A stretch of 64,000 nt of DNA from Ruminococcus sp. XPD3002 (GCA_900119535.1 FPJT01000002.1:248001-312000), one strand, 5' to 3'. Positions 25,661 through 33,519 are shown, counted from the stretch's first letter. A program made the numbers and translations. Notes: generated by a model from the sequence alone, not told the origin.

Positions 25661-27552
25661 TGCCTCCTAAGAAGAATATGGGACCTGTACAGAAGCCTGC
25701 GGACATGAAAAAAGCGATAAAGCGCATAGCAAGCTACATGTACGGCTTCAAGCTGCACTTCATTTTTGTTGTTATCGGAGTAGTTATCAGTGCTTTTGCA
25801 GGCATTGCAGGAAACTTCCTCCTCAAACCGCTTATCGATAACATCGAACAGGCGCTTAAAACAGGCGACTGGAACAAAAAGGGATTCGTCGGCATACTTG
25901 CAGCAATGGCAGGAGTTTACCTCTTTGGCGCATTATCCACATTTGTGTATCAGCGCCTTATGATGCGTGTATCGACCACCACCCTCATGAGAATAAGAAA
26001 TGACCTCTTCAATAAAATGGAATCACTGCCGATAAAGTTCTTTGATAAGCACACACACGGCGAACTCATGAGCCTTTATACCAACGATACCGATACGCTC
26101 CGTGAAATGCTCGGAAACAGTATCGCACAGTTCATAAGCTCGGCGGTTACTATCGTCGGAGTATTTGTTGCTATGCTGATATACAGCTGGCTGCTGACTA
26201 TTATAGTAGTCATAATGCTCTTTGTTATCATTCGTGTTATCGGATTTATCGGAGCACGAAGCAGTAAGGGCTTCATAGCTCAGCAGGCTGCACTCGGTAA
26301 GACAAACGGCTATATCGAGGAGCTTATCGACGGTCAGAAGGTTGTTAAGGTATTCTGCCACGAGGATATAGCAAATGAAGAGTTCGACCGTCTGAACGAC
26401 GAGCTTTGTCAGGCTGCAACAAGAGCAAATACCTTCGCAAACATTCTCATGCCTATCATGAACAATCTGTCATATCTCCACTATGCTGTAACAGCTATTA
26501 TCGGCGGTATCATGACAGTAAAGGGATTCGGCGGAATGACTGTAGGTACTGTCATCTCATACCTCCAGTTCACACGTTCGTTCTCGATGCCTATAACTCA
26601 GGTATCACAGCAGCTCAACTCGGTTCTTACTGCTCTTGCAGGTGCAGAGAGAATATTCCGTGTTATAGACGAAGAACCCGAAGCTGACGATGGTTATGTT
26701 ACACTGGTAAGCGCTGATATCGCGGAGGACGGTACTATAACAGAGTCCGATAAGCGTACAGGACGCTGGGCATGGCGTCATCCTCATAAGGCAGACGGTA
26801 CTGTCACCTACACCGAGGTGAAGGGACGTCTTGAACTGGATGATGTTTACTTCGGATACGAACCTGAAAAGACTGTTCTGAACGGTATAAGCCTTTTTGC
26901 CGAGCCCGGACAGAAGATAGCCTTCGTAGGTTCAACAGGTGCAGGAAAGACCACTATAACCAACCTTATCAACAGATTCTACGATGTACCTGACGGCAAG
27001 ATACGCTACGACGGCATCAACATCAACAAGATAAAGAAAAGTGACCTTCGCCGTTCACAGTCCATAGTTCTTCAGGATACCCACCTTTTCACGGGTACTG
27101 TAATGGACAACATACGCTACGGAAAGCTCGATGCTACCGATGAGGAGGTCTATGCAGCAGCCAAGCTTGCAAATGCGGACAGCTTCATAACTCACCTTGA
27201 AAACGGCTATGATACCGTGCTCACAGGTGACGGCGGAAATCTCTCACAGGGACAGCGTCAGCTCCTTGCAATTGCAAGAGCTGCAGTTGCAGATCCTCCC
27301 GTACTCATACTCGATGAGGCTACAAGCTCTATCGATACACGTACTGAGGCTCTCATCGAAAAGGGCATGGACAGTCTTATGGACGGTAGAACAGTTTTCG
27401 TAATTGCTCACAGACTTTCAACTATCCGCAACTCCAACGCTATTATGGTACTTGAACACGGAAAGATAATCGAGCGCGGCGACCATAACAGTCTTATTGC
27501 ACAGAAGGGCAAGTACTATCAGCTCTATACGGGCATGTTCGAGCTCAACTGA
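25660..27552 (+). CDS. ABC exporter half-transporter with catalytic ATP site
   Basis: 630 aa. Six membrane helices (about 35-330), then an inserted linker of about 40 residues (DDGYVTLVSADIAEDGTI...) common to this subfamily, then an ATPase domain with Walker A GSTGAGKTT, signature LSQGQ and LILDEATSSID with the catalytic Glu. It pairs with the preceding half to form one canonical and one degenerate site. The start overlaps the upstream stop by one base. Confidence 0.93.
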   Translation: MPPKKNMGPVQKPADMKKAIKRIASYMYGFKLHFIFVVIGVVISAFAGIAGNFLLKPLIDNIEQALKTGDWNKKGFVGILAAMAGVYLFGALSTFVYQRLMMRVSTTTLMRIRNDLFNKMESLPIKFFDKHTHGELMSLYTNDTDTLREMLGNSIAQFISSAVTIVGVFVAMLIYSWLLTIIVVIMLFVIIRVIGFIGARSSKGFIAQQAALGKTNGYIEELIDGQKVVKVFCHEDIANEEFDRLNDELCQAATRANTFANILMPIMNNLSYLHYAVTAIIGGIMTVKGFGGMTVGTVISYLQFTRSFSMPITQVSQQLNSVLTALAGAERIFRVIDEEPEADDGYVTLVSADIAEDGTITESDKRTGRWAWRHPHKADGTVTYTEVKGRLELDDVYFGYEPEKTVLNGISLFAEPGQKIAFVGSTGAGKTTITNLINRFYDVPDGKIRYDGININKIKKSDLRRSQSIVLQDTHLFTGTVMDNIRYGKLDATDEEVYAAAKLANADSFITHLENGYDTVLTGDGGNLSQGQRQLLAIARAAVADPPVLILDEATSSIDTRTEALIEKGMDSLMDGRTVFVIAHRLSTIRNSNAIMVLEHGKIIERGDHNSLIAQKGKYYQLYTGMFELN

Positions 27553-27596
27553 CGGTACTTCTGAAACAGACAATCACTTTTATGTTCTATACATTA

Positions 27597-27645
27597 TCGG
27601 GGAAAGGCTTTCAACTGAGAGTCTTTCCCCGAATCTCTTTATATG
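27597..27645 (+). terminator. Terminator of the MarR-ABC operon
   Basis: GGGGAAAG-GCTTTCAACTGAGAGT-CTTTCCCC (27599-27630), followed by a T-rich stretch. Confidence 0.75.
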
Positions 27646-27722
27646 CAGACAGAAGGGGGGGCTCAGTTTTTGAGTGCAAACAATATACCGTAATAAAAGG
27701 CTGATTATCCGAAAGCTTTTAG

Positions 27723-27751
27723 TTGACATTGCCTTATTTTTGCGGTATAAT
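27723..27751 (+). promoter_or_regulatory. Consensus promoter of the zinc-ribbon membrane protein gene
   Basis: TTGACA (27723-27728), 17-bp spacer, TATAAT (27746-27751). Confidence 0.87.
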
Positions 27752-27820
27752 GACATTGATGACCTGATTCATCAGATACTGTGTTCGTGAAATATTGCAG
27801 TATAAAGGAGGAAAAAGAGT

Positions 27821-29158
27821 ATGATATGTAAAAAATGCGGAAAATTCGTTGAGGACGGTGCCAGATTCTGCGAGGAATGCGGCGCAAAAACAGATGTGGA
27901 CGATATTCTCGTTGACAAGACAAAAGCTGCACTGGACGAAGCTGCTGAAAAGGCAGATAAACTGAGGAAAGAGACTCGTTCGGAAGCAGACAGGCTTATA
28001 GATGAAGCACTGGACAGCGCAAACAGAGCGAAAAAAGCTGCCGATGATGCACTGAATGAAGGCGTGAACGCTGTAGATGAGACAGTACCGCCTAACGGTA
28101 TCCCGATGCCTGCACCTTCGGCTCCCGTGATGAACGGATCTGATACCTTCGGAAACCCTGCACCTCCGCCGTTTTATGACGAGCCTGAGGAAGAAGCTCC
28201 GCAGCCTGATGAGAGCTCAAAGGACTACGGCGAAAAGAAAACAAAGGTCGGCGCAGGAAGAATAATCGGCGCAGGTATAATAACTGTTATCGCACTTCTT
28301 CTCCTTATACTGCTCAGCATCATGTTCTGCATGAAGCTCGGTATCTCGGGAAATATAGTAAAGAACCGCGTTGAGAAAATGAGCATAACTTCGGTTCTTG
28401 ACGGTCAGCTGGACGGCAAACCCGTTTACGATGATATTTACGGAAGTCTTGCATTCTCGGACCTCACAAACGGTTCAGCAAGCAGATCTGATTTCCGCGA
28501 GTATCTTGCAAAGACCGATCTTCTGGGATTTGCGGCAGAAAAGGCAGCAGCTTACACCGATTACATGATGAACGGAAATATCGCTGATCCTTCCGTTTCA
28601 AACAACGATATAACAGCTTTCTTCGAGGGCAACTCGGGAGTTGACAAGGAAGTATTCGGCTATGAGCTTAAGATCGCCGATTACAACAAGCTCCGCAGTC
28701 AGCTTGAAAAGAACAAGGTTGAAGAAAATCTTTCACTTGATAAGTGGAGCAGGACAGTGGGATTCAGCCTTGATAATCTCAGCTATCTTTTCTCGTTCAT
28801 AACACTCGGTATAATCCTCGCACTCATCCTCGTACTGCTCATCTGGATCGCAGTTATCGTTGATAAGCGCGGCAAGCACCTTATGGGAGCTTACGGTAAT
28901 ATCTTCATGTGGAGCGGTATCATCGTGTTTACGATAGGTGCAGTTATCATCGCAGGCGGCGCAATAGCTTATATGCTTACGGGAGAGGCTGTATTCTACA
29001 TAGGTTCTAACGTACTTCTTCCATTTGCACTCTTTGCAGTTGCAACAGGCGCTTTAGAGTTCATTTTAGGTTCTCTCTTCAAGAGAATAAGAAGAGCTAT
29101 AAGACGCAAGGAAAAGAGAAATAAGGCTGTAGAAAAGGCACTTGCTGCTAATTCGTAA
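27821..29158 (+). CDS. Zinc-ribbon membrane protein with helical and Pro-rich linkers
   Basis: 445 aa. A four-Cys zinc ribbon (C3, C6, C17, C20: MICKKCGKFVEDGARFCEEC) is followed by a charged Ala/Lys/Glu helix (about 30-90), a Pro-rich segment, one membrane helix (about 148-170), an extracytoplasmic domain of about 150 residues, and three further hydrophobic helices (about 328-425) with a basic C-terminus. RBS AAAGGAGG. Proteins of this zinc-ribbon-plus-membrane type are common in Ruminococcaceae, but I know no function. Single gene with a strong terminator. Confidence 0.75.
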   Translation: MICKKCGKFVEDGARFCEECGAKTDVDDILVDKTKAALDEAAEKADKLRKETRSEADRLIDEALDSANRAKKAADDALNEGVNAVDETVPPNGIPMPAPSAPVMNGSDTFGNPAPPPFYDEPEEEAPQPDESSKDYGEKKTKVGAGRIIGAGIITVIALLLLILLSIMFCMKLGISGNIVKNRVEKMSITSVLDGQLDGKPVYDDIYGSLAFSDLTNGSASRSDFREYLAKTDLLGFAAEKAAAYTDYMMNGNIADPSVSNNDITAFFEGNSGVDKEVFGYELKIADYNKLRSQLEKNKVEENLSLDKWSRTVGFSLDNLSYLFSFITLGIILALILVLLIWIAVIVDKRGKHLMGAYGNIFMWSGIIVFTIGAVIIAGGAIAYMLTGEAVFYIGSNVLLPFALFAVATGALEFILGSLFKRIRRAIRRKEKRNKAVEKALAANS

Positions 29159-29198
29159 GAATATGACAGTGTGACAGGTGCAATAACTGCATAAAATA

Positions 29199-29240
29199 CA
29201 ACGGGCGTATCTTTCTAAAGAAGGATACGCCCGTTTCTAT
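29199..29240 (+). terminator. Terminator between the zinc-ribbon gene and trpB2
   Basis: AACGGGCGTATC-TTTCTAAAGAAG-GATACGCCCGTT followed by TCTATTTTG; the flanking genes converge. Confidence 0.9.
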
Positions 29241-29260
29241 TTTGAAATTATACTGCTGTA

Positions 29261-30634
29261 TCAGTCTATTTTCGGAAGCTTTGCAAGAGACTTCTGTATC
29301 TCCTCATCTGTAGGGATATAGTCGCTCATCTTGCCGTCGTTGAAAGCAGCGTATGCATACATGTCAAAGTAGCCTGTACCTGTAAGACCGAAGAGAATAG
29401 TCTTTTCCTCACCTGTTTCCTTACACTTCATTGCTTCATCGATAGCTGCTCTGATAGCATGGCTGCTCTCAGGTGCAGGGAGGATTCCCTCAACTCTTGC
29501 GAACTGCTCAGCTGCCTGGAATACAGAAGTCTGTTCTACTGATCTTGCTTCCATAAGTCCCTGATCGTAAAGCTCTGAGAGGATAGAACTCATGCCGTGG
29601 TAACGGAGTCCGCCTGCGTGGTTAGGTGAAGGCATGAAGCCGCTTCCGAGTGTGTACATCTTCTGGAGAGGGCAAACCTTTCCTGTATCACAGAAATCGT
29701 AAGCGTAAGTACCGCGTGTAAGGCTCGGGCATGATGCAGGCTCTACTGCGATGATCTGATAGTCAGCTTCACCGCGGAGCTTCTCACCTACAAACGGAGA
29801 GATAAGTCCGCCGAGGTTTGAACCGCCGCCTGCACAGCCGATGATGATATCAGGCTTTATACCGTATTTATCCATAGCGATCTTTGTTTCAAGACCGATA
29901 ACTGTCTGGTGGAGAAGTACCTGTGAAAGTACGCTTCCGAGTACATAGCGGTAGCCTTCTTTTGAGGTAGCTGCTTCTACTGCTTCGGAGATAGCGCATC
30001 CGAGACTTCCGTTTGTATCAGGGAATTCAGCGAGTATCTTTCTTCCGACTTCTGTTGTTGTTGAAGGTGAAGGAGTTACGCTTGCGCCGTATGTACGCAT
30101 TACCTCACGGCGGAAAGGCTTCTGTTCGTACGATACCTTTACCATGTATACGTTGCAGTCCAGTCCGAAGTATGAGCAAGCCATTGAAAGTGCAGTACCC
30201 CACTGACCTGCGCCTGTTTCTGTAGTAACGCCCTTGAGTCCCTGCTTCTTAGCGTAGTAAGCCTGTGCGATAGCAGAGTTGAGCTTGTGGCTTCCGCTTG
30301 TGTTGTTGCCCTCGAACTTATAGTAGATCTTTGCAGGAGTATCAAGAGCCTTTTCGAGACAGTATGCTCTTACCAGCGGTGCGGGACGGTACATCTTGTA
30401 GAAGGACTGTATCTCCTCGGGGATGTCGATATACGGAGTTGTCTCGTCCAGTTCCTGCTTTACAAGCTCGTCACAGAATACGTGGCTGAGCTCCTCGGCA
30501 GTAACAGGCTTTCCTGTTGCAGGATTGAGAAGAGGTGCAGGCTTTTTCTTCATATCAGCACGAACATTGTACCACTGCTTGGGAAGTTCGTCCTCTGATA
30601 AATAGATCTTGTAAGGTATTTTTTCGTTTGCCAT
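29261..30634 (-). CDS. trpB: Tryptophan synthase beta chain, TrpB2 type
   Basis: 457 aa, longer than TrpB1 (about 400). It makes tryptophan from indole and serine using PLP; the PLP lysine is K117 in GSHKLNSA, and the phosphate-binding GCAGGGSN is present. The N-terminal YKIYLSEDELPKQWYN is typical of TrpB2, which usually acts without a partner TrpA, and no trpA is near. The start at 30634 follows AAGGAG. A Trp T-box leader lies immediately upstream, so expression should rise when tRNA-Trp is uncharged. The open frame extends further 5' through the T-box but that part is not coding. Confidence 0.93.
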   Translation of the reverse strand: MANEKIPYKIYLSEDELPKQWYNVRADMKKKPAPLLNPATGKPVTAEELSHVFCDELVKQELDETTPYIDIPEEIQSFYKMYRPAPLVRAYCLEKALDTPAKIYYKFEGNNTSGSHKLNSAIAQAYYAKKQGLKGVTTETGAGQWGTALSMACSYFGLDCNVYMVKVSYEQKPFRREVMRTYGASVTPSPSTTTEVGRKILAEFPDTNGSLGCAISEAVEAATSKEGYRYVLGSVLSQVLLHQTVIGLETKIAMDKYGIKPDIIIGCAGGGSNLGGLISPFVGEKLRGEADYQIIAVEPASCPSLTRGTYAYDFCDTGKVCPLQKMYTLGSGFMPSPNHAGGLRYHGMSSILSELYDQGLMEARSVEQTSVFQAAEQFARVEGILPAPESSHAIRAAIDEAMKCKETGEEKTILFGLTGTGYFDMYAYAAFNDGKMSDYIPTDEEIQKSLAKLPKID

Positions 30635-30684
30635 GATGATTTTCTCCTTTTCAAAGTTTTCAGGGTTTTGTCGGATAAAACGAA

Positions 30685-30960
30685 AAGCTCCTATCCGACA
30701 TTGATAAATGCCGGGACAGGAGCTGATTTTACTTAGCTTCTGCGGTGCCACCCCGCTTGCTGCAACATTGCAGCCTCTTAAGTGTACTTCATACACAGGC
30801 TTTGATAACGCAGTTCCACTGCGGCGCGCATACTCACGGCAATGCCGTTTTCAGTCTGCCCTCAGAGGTCCATTCACCTGTATTCCGCATACCGTCTTTC
30901 ACCATGCGACGGCTCTCTGGGATGCTTCCTGCAAGCTACTTACTCCTCTTCATTGGTTTA
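30685..30960 (-). promoter_or_regulatory. T-box leader, specifier TGG (Trp)
   Basis: On the minus strand the T-box sequence GGGGTGGCACCGC (about 30757-30742) precedes a terminator hairpin AGCTCCTGTCC.../...GGATAGGAGCT (30724-30685) with a T-run. Stem I begins at GAAGAGGAGTAAGTAGC near 30950. The likely specifier is TGG at 30872-30870, in GTGAATGGACCTC, matching tRNA-Trp and the trpB gene below. Confidence 0.9.
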
Positions 30961-30967
30961 TATTAAA

Positions 30968-30996
30968 AGCATATCACAAAATAAACCTGTTGTCAA
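30968..30996 (-). promoter_or_regulatory. Promoter of the Trp T-box
   Basis: Minus strand TTGACA (30996-30991), 17-bp spacer, TATGCT (30973-30968). Confidence 0.8.
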
Positions 30997-31030
30997 GTAG
31001 TTTTTTGTGCCTTGAAAATCATTTTTTATG

Positions 31031-31780
31031 TCACATCGTATCCGTTACGAGTTCCTGAGTTCTCTTGCTGCTTCTGAACAGCGAAATGAGTATCATTGCA
31101 GCAGATACTGCAAAGACAGTCAGATCTACTGCCAGTGCTGCTTTGCTGTTTACAAGGAATCCGAGCTTGTTCTGCATCGGAGAAGTAAAGAGCACGTAAA
31201 CAAGGTTCGATACGAAATGGAAAACTATCGTATATGTGATATTCTTTGATTTCAGATATATCAGGATCATAAGTAATCCCATGATCTCGAGCGTTATGTT
31301 CAGCAATGCCTTATGACAGAGTTCCCATAACAATATAGAGCATATAATGAAGATCACTTTTTTATGCATTTTTGTTTTGCTGCTTATACATGTTTCTGAA
31401 AGTCCCCAGCGGAAAAACATTTCCTCAACTATAGGACTGAGTATGATAACATTAACGATATTATTGACATTCAGCCAGTTTTCATCAACAGGCATGGTGC
31501 CTTCCTTTATCGAAAAATATGTTATTGCAAGCCGCATGAATAAAGAGCATATTGCGATTCCTGCAAGCATAAGCGGACTCGTTCTTTTTATGTTTTCTTT
31601 CTGCTCTGCAATAGCAGGTCTGTTGTACTGACGCATGAATATGAATATCAGTATGATGCTAAGCAATGAGCTTATTCCAAAATCATTCTTCAGATACATT
31701 CCTATGCAGAATTTTGGCGCAAGAAATATCAGTGCAAGTACGAAACATTTTTTTAATTTGTCTGCTAAAGTGCTTTTCAT
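31031..31780 (-). CDS. CPBP (CAAX/Abi) family membrane metalloprotease
   Basis: 249 aa with about seven hydrophobic helices. The family motifs are present: E119-E120-MFFR124 (EExxxR), H156 in LLWELCH, and H188/N192 in FHFVSN. In bacteriocin loci such proteins serve as self-immunity factors or process secreted peptides. That role is likely here because its promoter carries the same operator as the adjacent bacteriocin gene. RBS AGAGGAA, ATG at 31780. It is the last (5'-most on the plus strand) member of the locus. Confidence 0.88.
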   Translation of the reverse strand: MKSTLADKLKKCFVLALIFLAPKFCIGMYLKNDFGISSLLSIILIFIFMRQYNRPAIAEQKENIKRTSPLMLAGIAICSLFMRLAITYFSIKEGTMPVDENWLNVNNIVNVIILSPIVEEMFFRWGLSETCISSKTKMHKKVIFIICSILLWELCHKALLNITLEIMGLLMILIYLKSKNITYTIVFHFVSNLVYVLFTSPMQNKLGFLVNSKAALAVDLTVFAVSAAMILISLFRSSKRTQELVTDTM

Positions 31781-31819
31781 TATAGGTTCCTCTTCTGCTT
31801 TGATTTCTTATATGATAAT

Positions 31820-31847
31820 ATTATATCATATACAGGATGAAATGCAA
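31820..31847 (-). promoter_or_regulatory. Promoter of the CPBP protease gene
   Basis: Minus strand TTGCAT (31847-31842), 16-bp spacer, TATAAT (31825-31820). The shared operator lies 8 bp upstream of the -35. Confidence 0.75.
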
Positions 31848-31855
31848 TGCTTTCA

Positions 31856-31889
31856 CGGTTAACGGTCGGTGAAATCGGTTATTCGGCAG
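31856..31889 (-). promoter_or_regulatory. Shared operator, copy 1 (CPBP protease)
   Basis: A 34-bp element that, read toward the gene, runs from CTGCCGAATAACCG to CCGTTAACCG. Its core has ACCG-TTTCACCG-ACCGTT direct repeats at 13-bp period (first half here ACCGATTTC). It is 8 bp from the -35 box. Copies occur at 32207, 33120/33149 and 33486. Confidence 0.8.
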
Positions 31890-31935
31890 ATCGGAGCGAT
31901 TATCTGTGGGAAAGTAATGTTGATTGGGAGAAAAT

Positions 31936-31978
31936 AAAAAAGCATACCGCTCTGTTTTATGAGAGGGTATGCTTTTAA
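31936..31978 (-). terminator. Terminator of small-peptide gene copy A
   Basis: AGCATACC-GCTCT / AGAG-GGTATGCT (31941-31973), with T-run TTTTTTATTTT on the minus strand. The same hairpin ends copy B. Confidence 0.85.
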
Positions 31979-31989
31979 GCGAAGAGCAT

Positions 31990-32132
31990 TCAGTGTAAAA
32001 GAATAAATAAGAATCTTCCGATGCATGAACCGAACCCGACTGCAGAACCTGCACAAAGGAACGTTGCAAATATTAATACTGCATATTGCAAAGCGGGACG
32101 TTTTGAGAGATATTTAAAAACTGTTTTAGCAT
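31990..32132 (-). pseudogene. 47-codon membrane-peptide gene, copy A (frameshifted)
   Basis: From the ATG at 32132 to the TGA at 31990 there are 143 bases, one short of 48 codons. Restoring one A in the run after ATGCT gives a 47-residue peptide closely matching copy B: MLKTVFKYLSKRPALQYAV and on to GFGSCIGRFLFILLH. Many differences from copy B are synonymous (TAT/TAC, CTT/CTC, GGT/GGC), which argues that the frame was under selection. The ribosome site is weak (AAGG). Either a recent pseudogene or a homopolymer sequencing error. Confidence 0.6.
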
Positions 32133-32175
32133 GAGTTATAACCTTTTTCTTTATAAAATGTTTACTTCAGTTTTT

Positions 32176-32202
32176 ATAATAGCTTGAAGCCCAAAAACAC
32201 AA
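32176..32202 (-). promoter_or_regulatory. Promoter of small-peptide copy A
   Basis: Minus strand TTGTGT (32202-32197), 15-bp spacer, TATTAT (32181-32176); the shared operator starts 4 bp upstream. Spacing is worse than in the other three units, in line with decay. Confidence 0.55.
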
Positions 32203-32206
32203 TTTT

Positions 32207-32240
32207 CGTTAAACGTTCGGTGAAAATGGTTATTCGGCAG
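32207..32240 (-). promoter_or_regulatory. Shared operator, copy 2 (small-peptide copy A)
   Basis: 34 bp; differs from the consensus in the first direct repeat (ACCATTTTC) and in the second (AACGTTTAACG). The distance to the -35 is 4 bp rather than 8. Confidence 0.75.
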
Positions 32241-32274
32241 GTCGTATCACCACTCTGCGAAAATCATCTAATAA

Positions 32275-32315
32275 AGCAAAATACTCTCTTTCTATTAGAA
32301 TAATAGAGTATAGTT
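32275..32315 (-). terminator. Terminator after the immunity gene
   Basis: Minus strand ATACTCTATT-ATTCT-AATAG-AAAGAGAGTAT (32312-32281) followed by TTTTGCTTTATT. The stem is interrupted but fits a rho-independent terminator. Confidence 0.65.
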
Positions 32316-32329
32316 GCTATCAACGATAA

Positions 32330-32557
32330 CTATTTGTTTTTATTTTTCTTGTATATATTTTTTATTATAATAGGAAAACTAATAATCCCATTTACAAAAA
32401 GTAAAATCACGTATGCAATTGAAATGATTAAGCAAAAAATATTTTCTTTACCTAAAGAAGCTACGTATATCATAGGGATTCCAAGCAAGAAAAGAATCAC
32501 AGAACGTTTAGCTGCTGGTGTTTTTATTAATTCTTCATTTTCATTATATTTACACAC
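32330..32557 (-). CDS. Probable bacteriocin immunity protein
   Basis: 75 aa, GTG start at 32557 with GGAGAGTGA 8-11 bases upstream. Two hydrophobic helices (about 19-36 and 40-64) and a very basic C-terminus (IYKKNKNK). It lies 87 bases after the bacteriocin gene, on the same strand, with no promoter or terminator between. Size, topology and position are those of class II bacteriocin immunity proteins; no sequence family was recognised, so the role is inferred from context. Confidence 0.65.
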   Translation of the reverse strand: MCKYNENEELIKTPAAKRSVILFLLGIPMIYVASLGKENIFCLIISIAYVILLFVNGIISFPIIIKNIYKKNKNK

Positions 32558-32644
32558 AATAAATCACTCTCCATAATAAATAGCGGTAGTGAATATCAAA
32601 TCGTAAACAGTCATTCACTATCAATATTAACTATAAAATATACG

Positions 32645-32932
32645 TTACTTTGCAAAGTAGTCTGCAAGTGTAGCTCCACCAACAGCGCCTGCGCCTGCGC
32701 CTGTAATTGCGCCGCCAACAAGACCTACTGCCGCTCCGCTTAAAGTGCCAATACCAGGAATAGTAAATGTTCCTACTGCTCCTCCAGCAACAGCACCAGT
32801 CATTCCGCCACCAACGCAGCCTACTACGCCGCCTACTACAGCACCAACTACATGATACCATTTACCGCCTTCGAGCATCTCCATTTCATCGTTAGAGAGT
32901 TCAACAAAACCATAATTCATTACATTTTCCAT
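32645..32932 (-). CDS. Class II bacteriocin precursor with double-glycine leader
   Basis: 95 aa. The leader MENVMNYGFVELSNDEMEML-EGG has the conserved ELS...E...EGG pattern cut by C39-peptidase ABC exporters after Gly22-Gly23. The predicted core (72 residues, from KWYHVVGAVVGG) is extremely rich in Gly/Ala/Val with several GxxxG motifs and one Cys, like Blp and two-peptide bacteriocins that insert in target membranes. RBS AGGAGG. It has the strongest promoter of the locus, with two operator copies. No exporter with a C39 domain is in the window. Confidence 0.85.
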   Translation of the reverse strand: MENVMNYGFVELSNDEMEMLEGGKWYHVVGAVVGGVVGCVGGGMTGAVAGGAVGTFTIPGIGTLSGAAVGLVGGAITGAGAGAVGGATLADYFAK

Positions 32933-33083
32933 TGTAAATTCCTCCTGAATTTTTTTAATATTGTTTTTTAATGTATTTATATCAAAGCCATTCCATACTA
33001 CGCGCGCTTGAAGGTTAGGCTGAGATACCTTAGAAAAGGAATTTCTGAGGTGTTTTCTTTCTTTGTGCTCACCTCATGATTCT

Positions 33084-33111
33084 ATTATAGCATGATGCAA
33101 AAAAAACACAA
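33084..33111 (-). promoter_or_regulatory. Promoter of the bacteriocin gene
   Basis: Minus strand TTGTGT (33111-33106), 16-bp spacer, TATAAT (33089-33084). The leader of about 145 nt contains GAGGTG / CACCTC and AAGGTTAG / CTAACCTT-like inverted repeats. Confidence 0.78.
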
Positions 33112-33119
33112 TAGTTTTC

Positions 33120-33182
33120 CGTTAAACGGTAGGTGAAAACGGGTTTTTGGGGGAATGGTCGGTGAAAACGGTTATTCGGCAG
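33120..33182 (-). promoter_or_regulatory. Shared operator, copy 3 (bacteriocin; doubled)
   Basis: Two overlapping copies: a proximal one from 33120 (ACCCGTTTTCACCTACCGTT then TAACG), 8 bp from the -35, and a distal one ending at 33182 (CTGCCGAATAACCGTTTTC then ACCGACCATT). The offset is about 29 bp, so the two would be close to helical phase. Only the bacteriocin promoter has two. Confidence 0.78.
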
Positions 33183-33213
33183 ATGAAAATGCTTTTTTGC
33201 GGAAAAAGATAAT

Positions 33214-33256
33214 AAAAAGCATACCGCTTCGTTTTATGAGAGGGTATGCTTTTAAG
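33214..33256 (-). terminator. Terminator of small-peptide gene copy B
   Basis: AGCATACC-GCTTC / GAGAGGGTATGCT with minus-strand T-run; same hairpin as at 31936. Confidence 0.85.
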
Positions 33257-33266
33257 AGAAGGTCAT

Positions 33267-33410
33267 TCAGTGCAAAAGAGTAAATAAGAATCTTCCGATG
33301 CATGAACCGAACCCGAATGCAGAGCCGGCACAGAGTATCGATACGAATATTAATACTGCGTATTGCAAAGCAAGACGTTTAGAGAGATAGTTTAAAAATG
33401 TTCTCAGTAT
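33267..33410 (-). CDS. 47-residue membrane peptide, copy B (ATA in place of ATG)
   Basis: An uninterrupted 47-codon frame, with AAGGAGG nine bases upstream of an ATA that aligns with the ATG of copy A. The peptide has a basic start (LNYLSKRLALQY), one hydrophobic segment (AVLIFVSILCAGSAFGFG) and ends SCIGRFLFTLLH. Operator, promoter, ribosome site and terminator are all in place. Either ATA (or the following CTG) is used as a weak start, or this copy is a null allele. Possible roles are a second bacteriocin peptide, a pheromone or an accessory immunity peptide; none can be shown. Confidence 0.5.
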   Translation of the reverse strand: MLRTFLNYLSKRLALQYAVLIFVSILCAGSAFGFGSCIGRFLFTLLH

Positions 33411-33448
33411 GGATGATTACCTCCTTATATCTTTATGAGTCGGTTTAT

Positions 33449-33477
33449 ATATTATCACAGCAGAAAGAAAAAAGCAA
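33449..33477 (-). promoter_or_regulatory. Promoter of small-peptide copy B
   Basis: Minus strand TTGCTT (33477-33472), 17-bp spacer, TAATAT (33454-33449), with the shared operator 8 bp upstream. Confidence 0.7.
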
Positions 33478-33485
33478 CATTTTTC

Positions 33486-33519
33486 CGTTAAAAAGACGTT
33501 GAAACTGTTTATACGGCAA
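33486..33519 (-). promoter_or_regulatory. Shared operator, copy 4 (small-peptide copy B)
   Basis: The most divergent copy (GCCGTATAAACAGTTTC then AACG and TTTTTAACGG) but of the same length, order and 8-bp distance to the -35 as the others. Confidence 0.65.

Noticed and set aside
23933..27552. ABC exporter pair as the bacteriocin exporter
   Set aside because: Neither half has an N-terminal C39 peptidase domain, the pair is controlled by its own MarR gene, and the shared bacteriocin operator is absent from its promoter.
30708..31058. 116-codon plus-strand open frame over the Trp T-box
   Set aside because: It is the complement of a structured leader; the T-box elements explain the conservation.
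31936..33256. Repeated blocks in the bacteriocin locus as an insertion sequence or MITE
   Set aside because: The blocks contain ribosome site, reading frame and terminator with synonymous changes, and the flanks lack terminal inverted repeats; gene duplication fits better.
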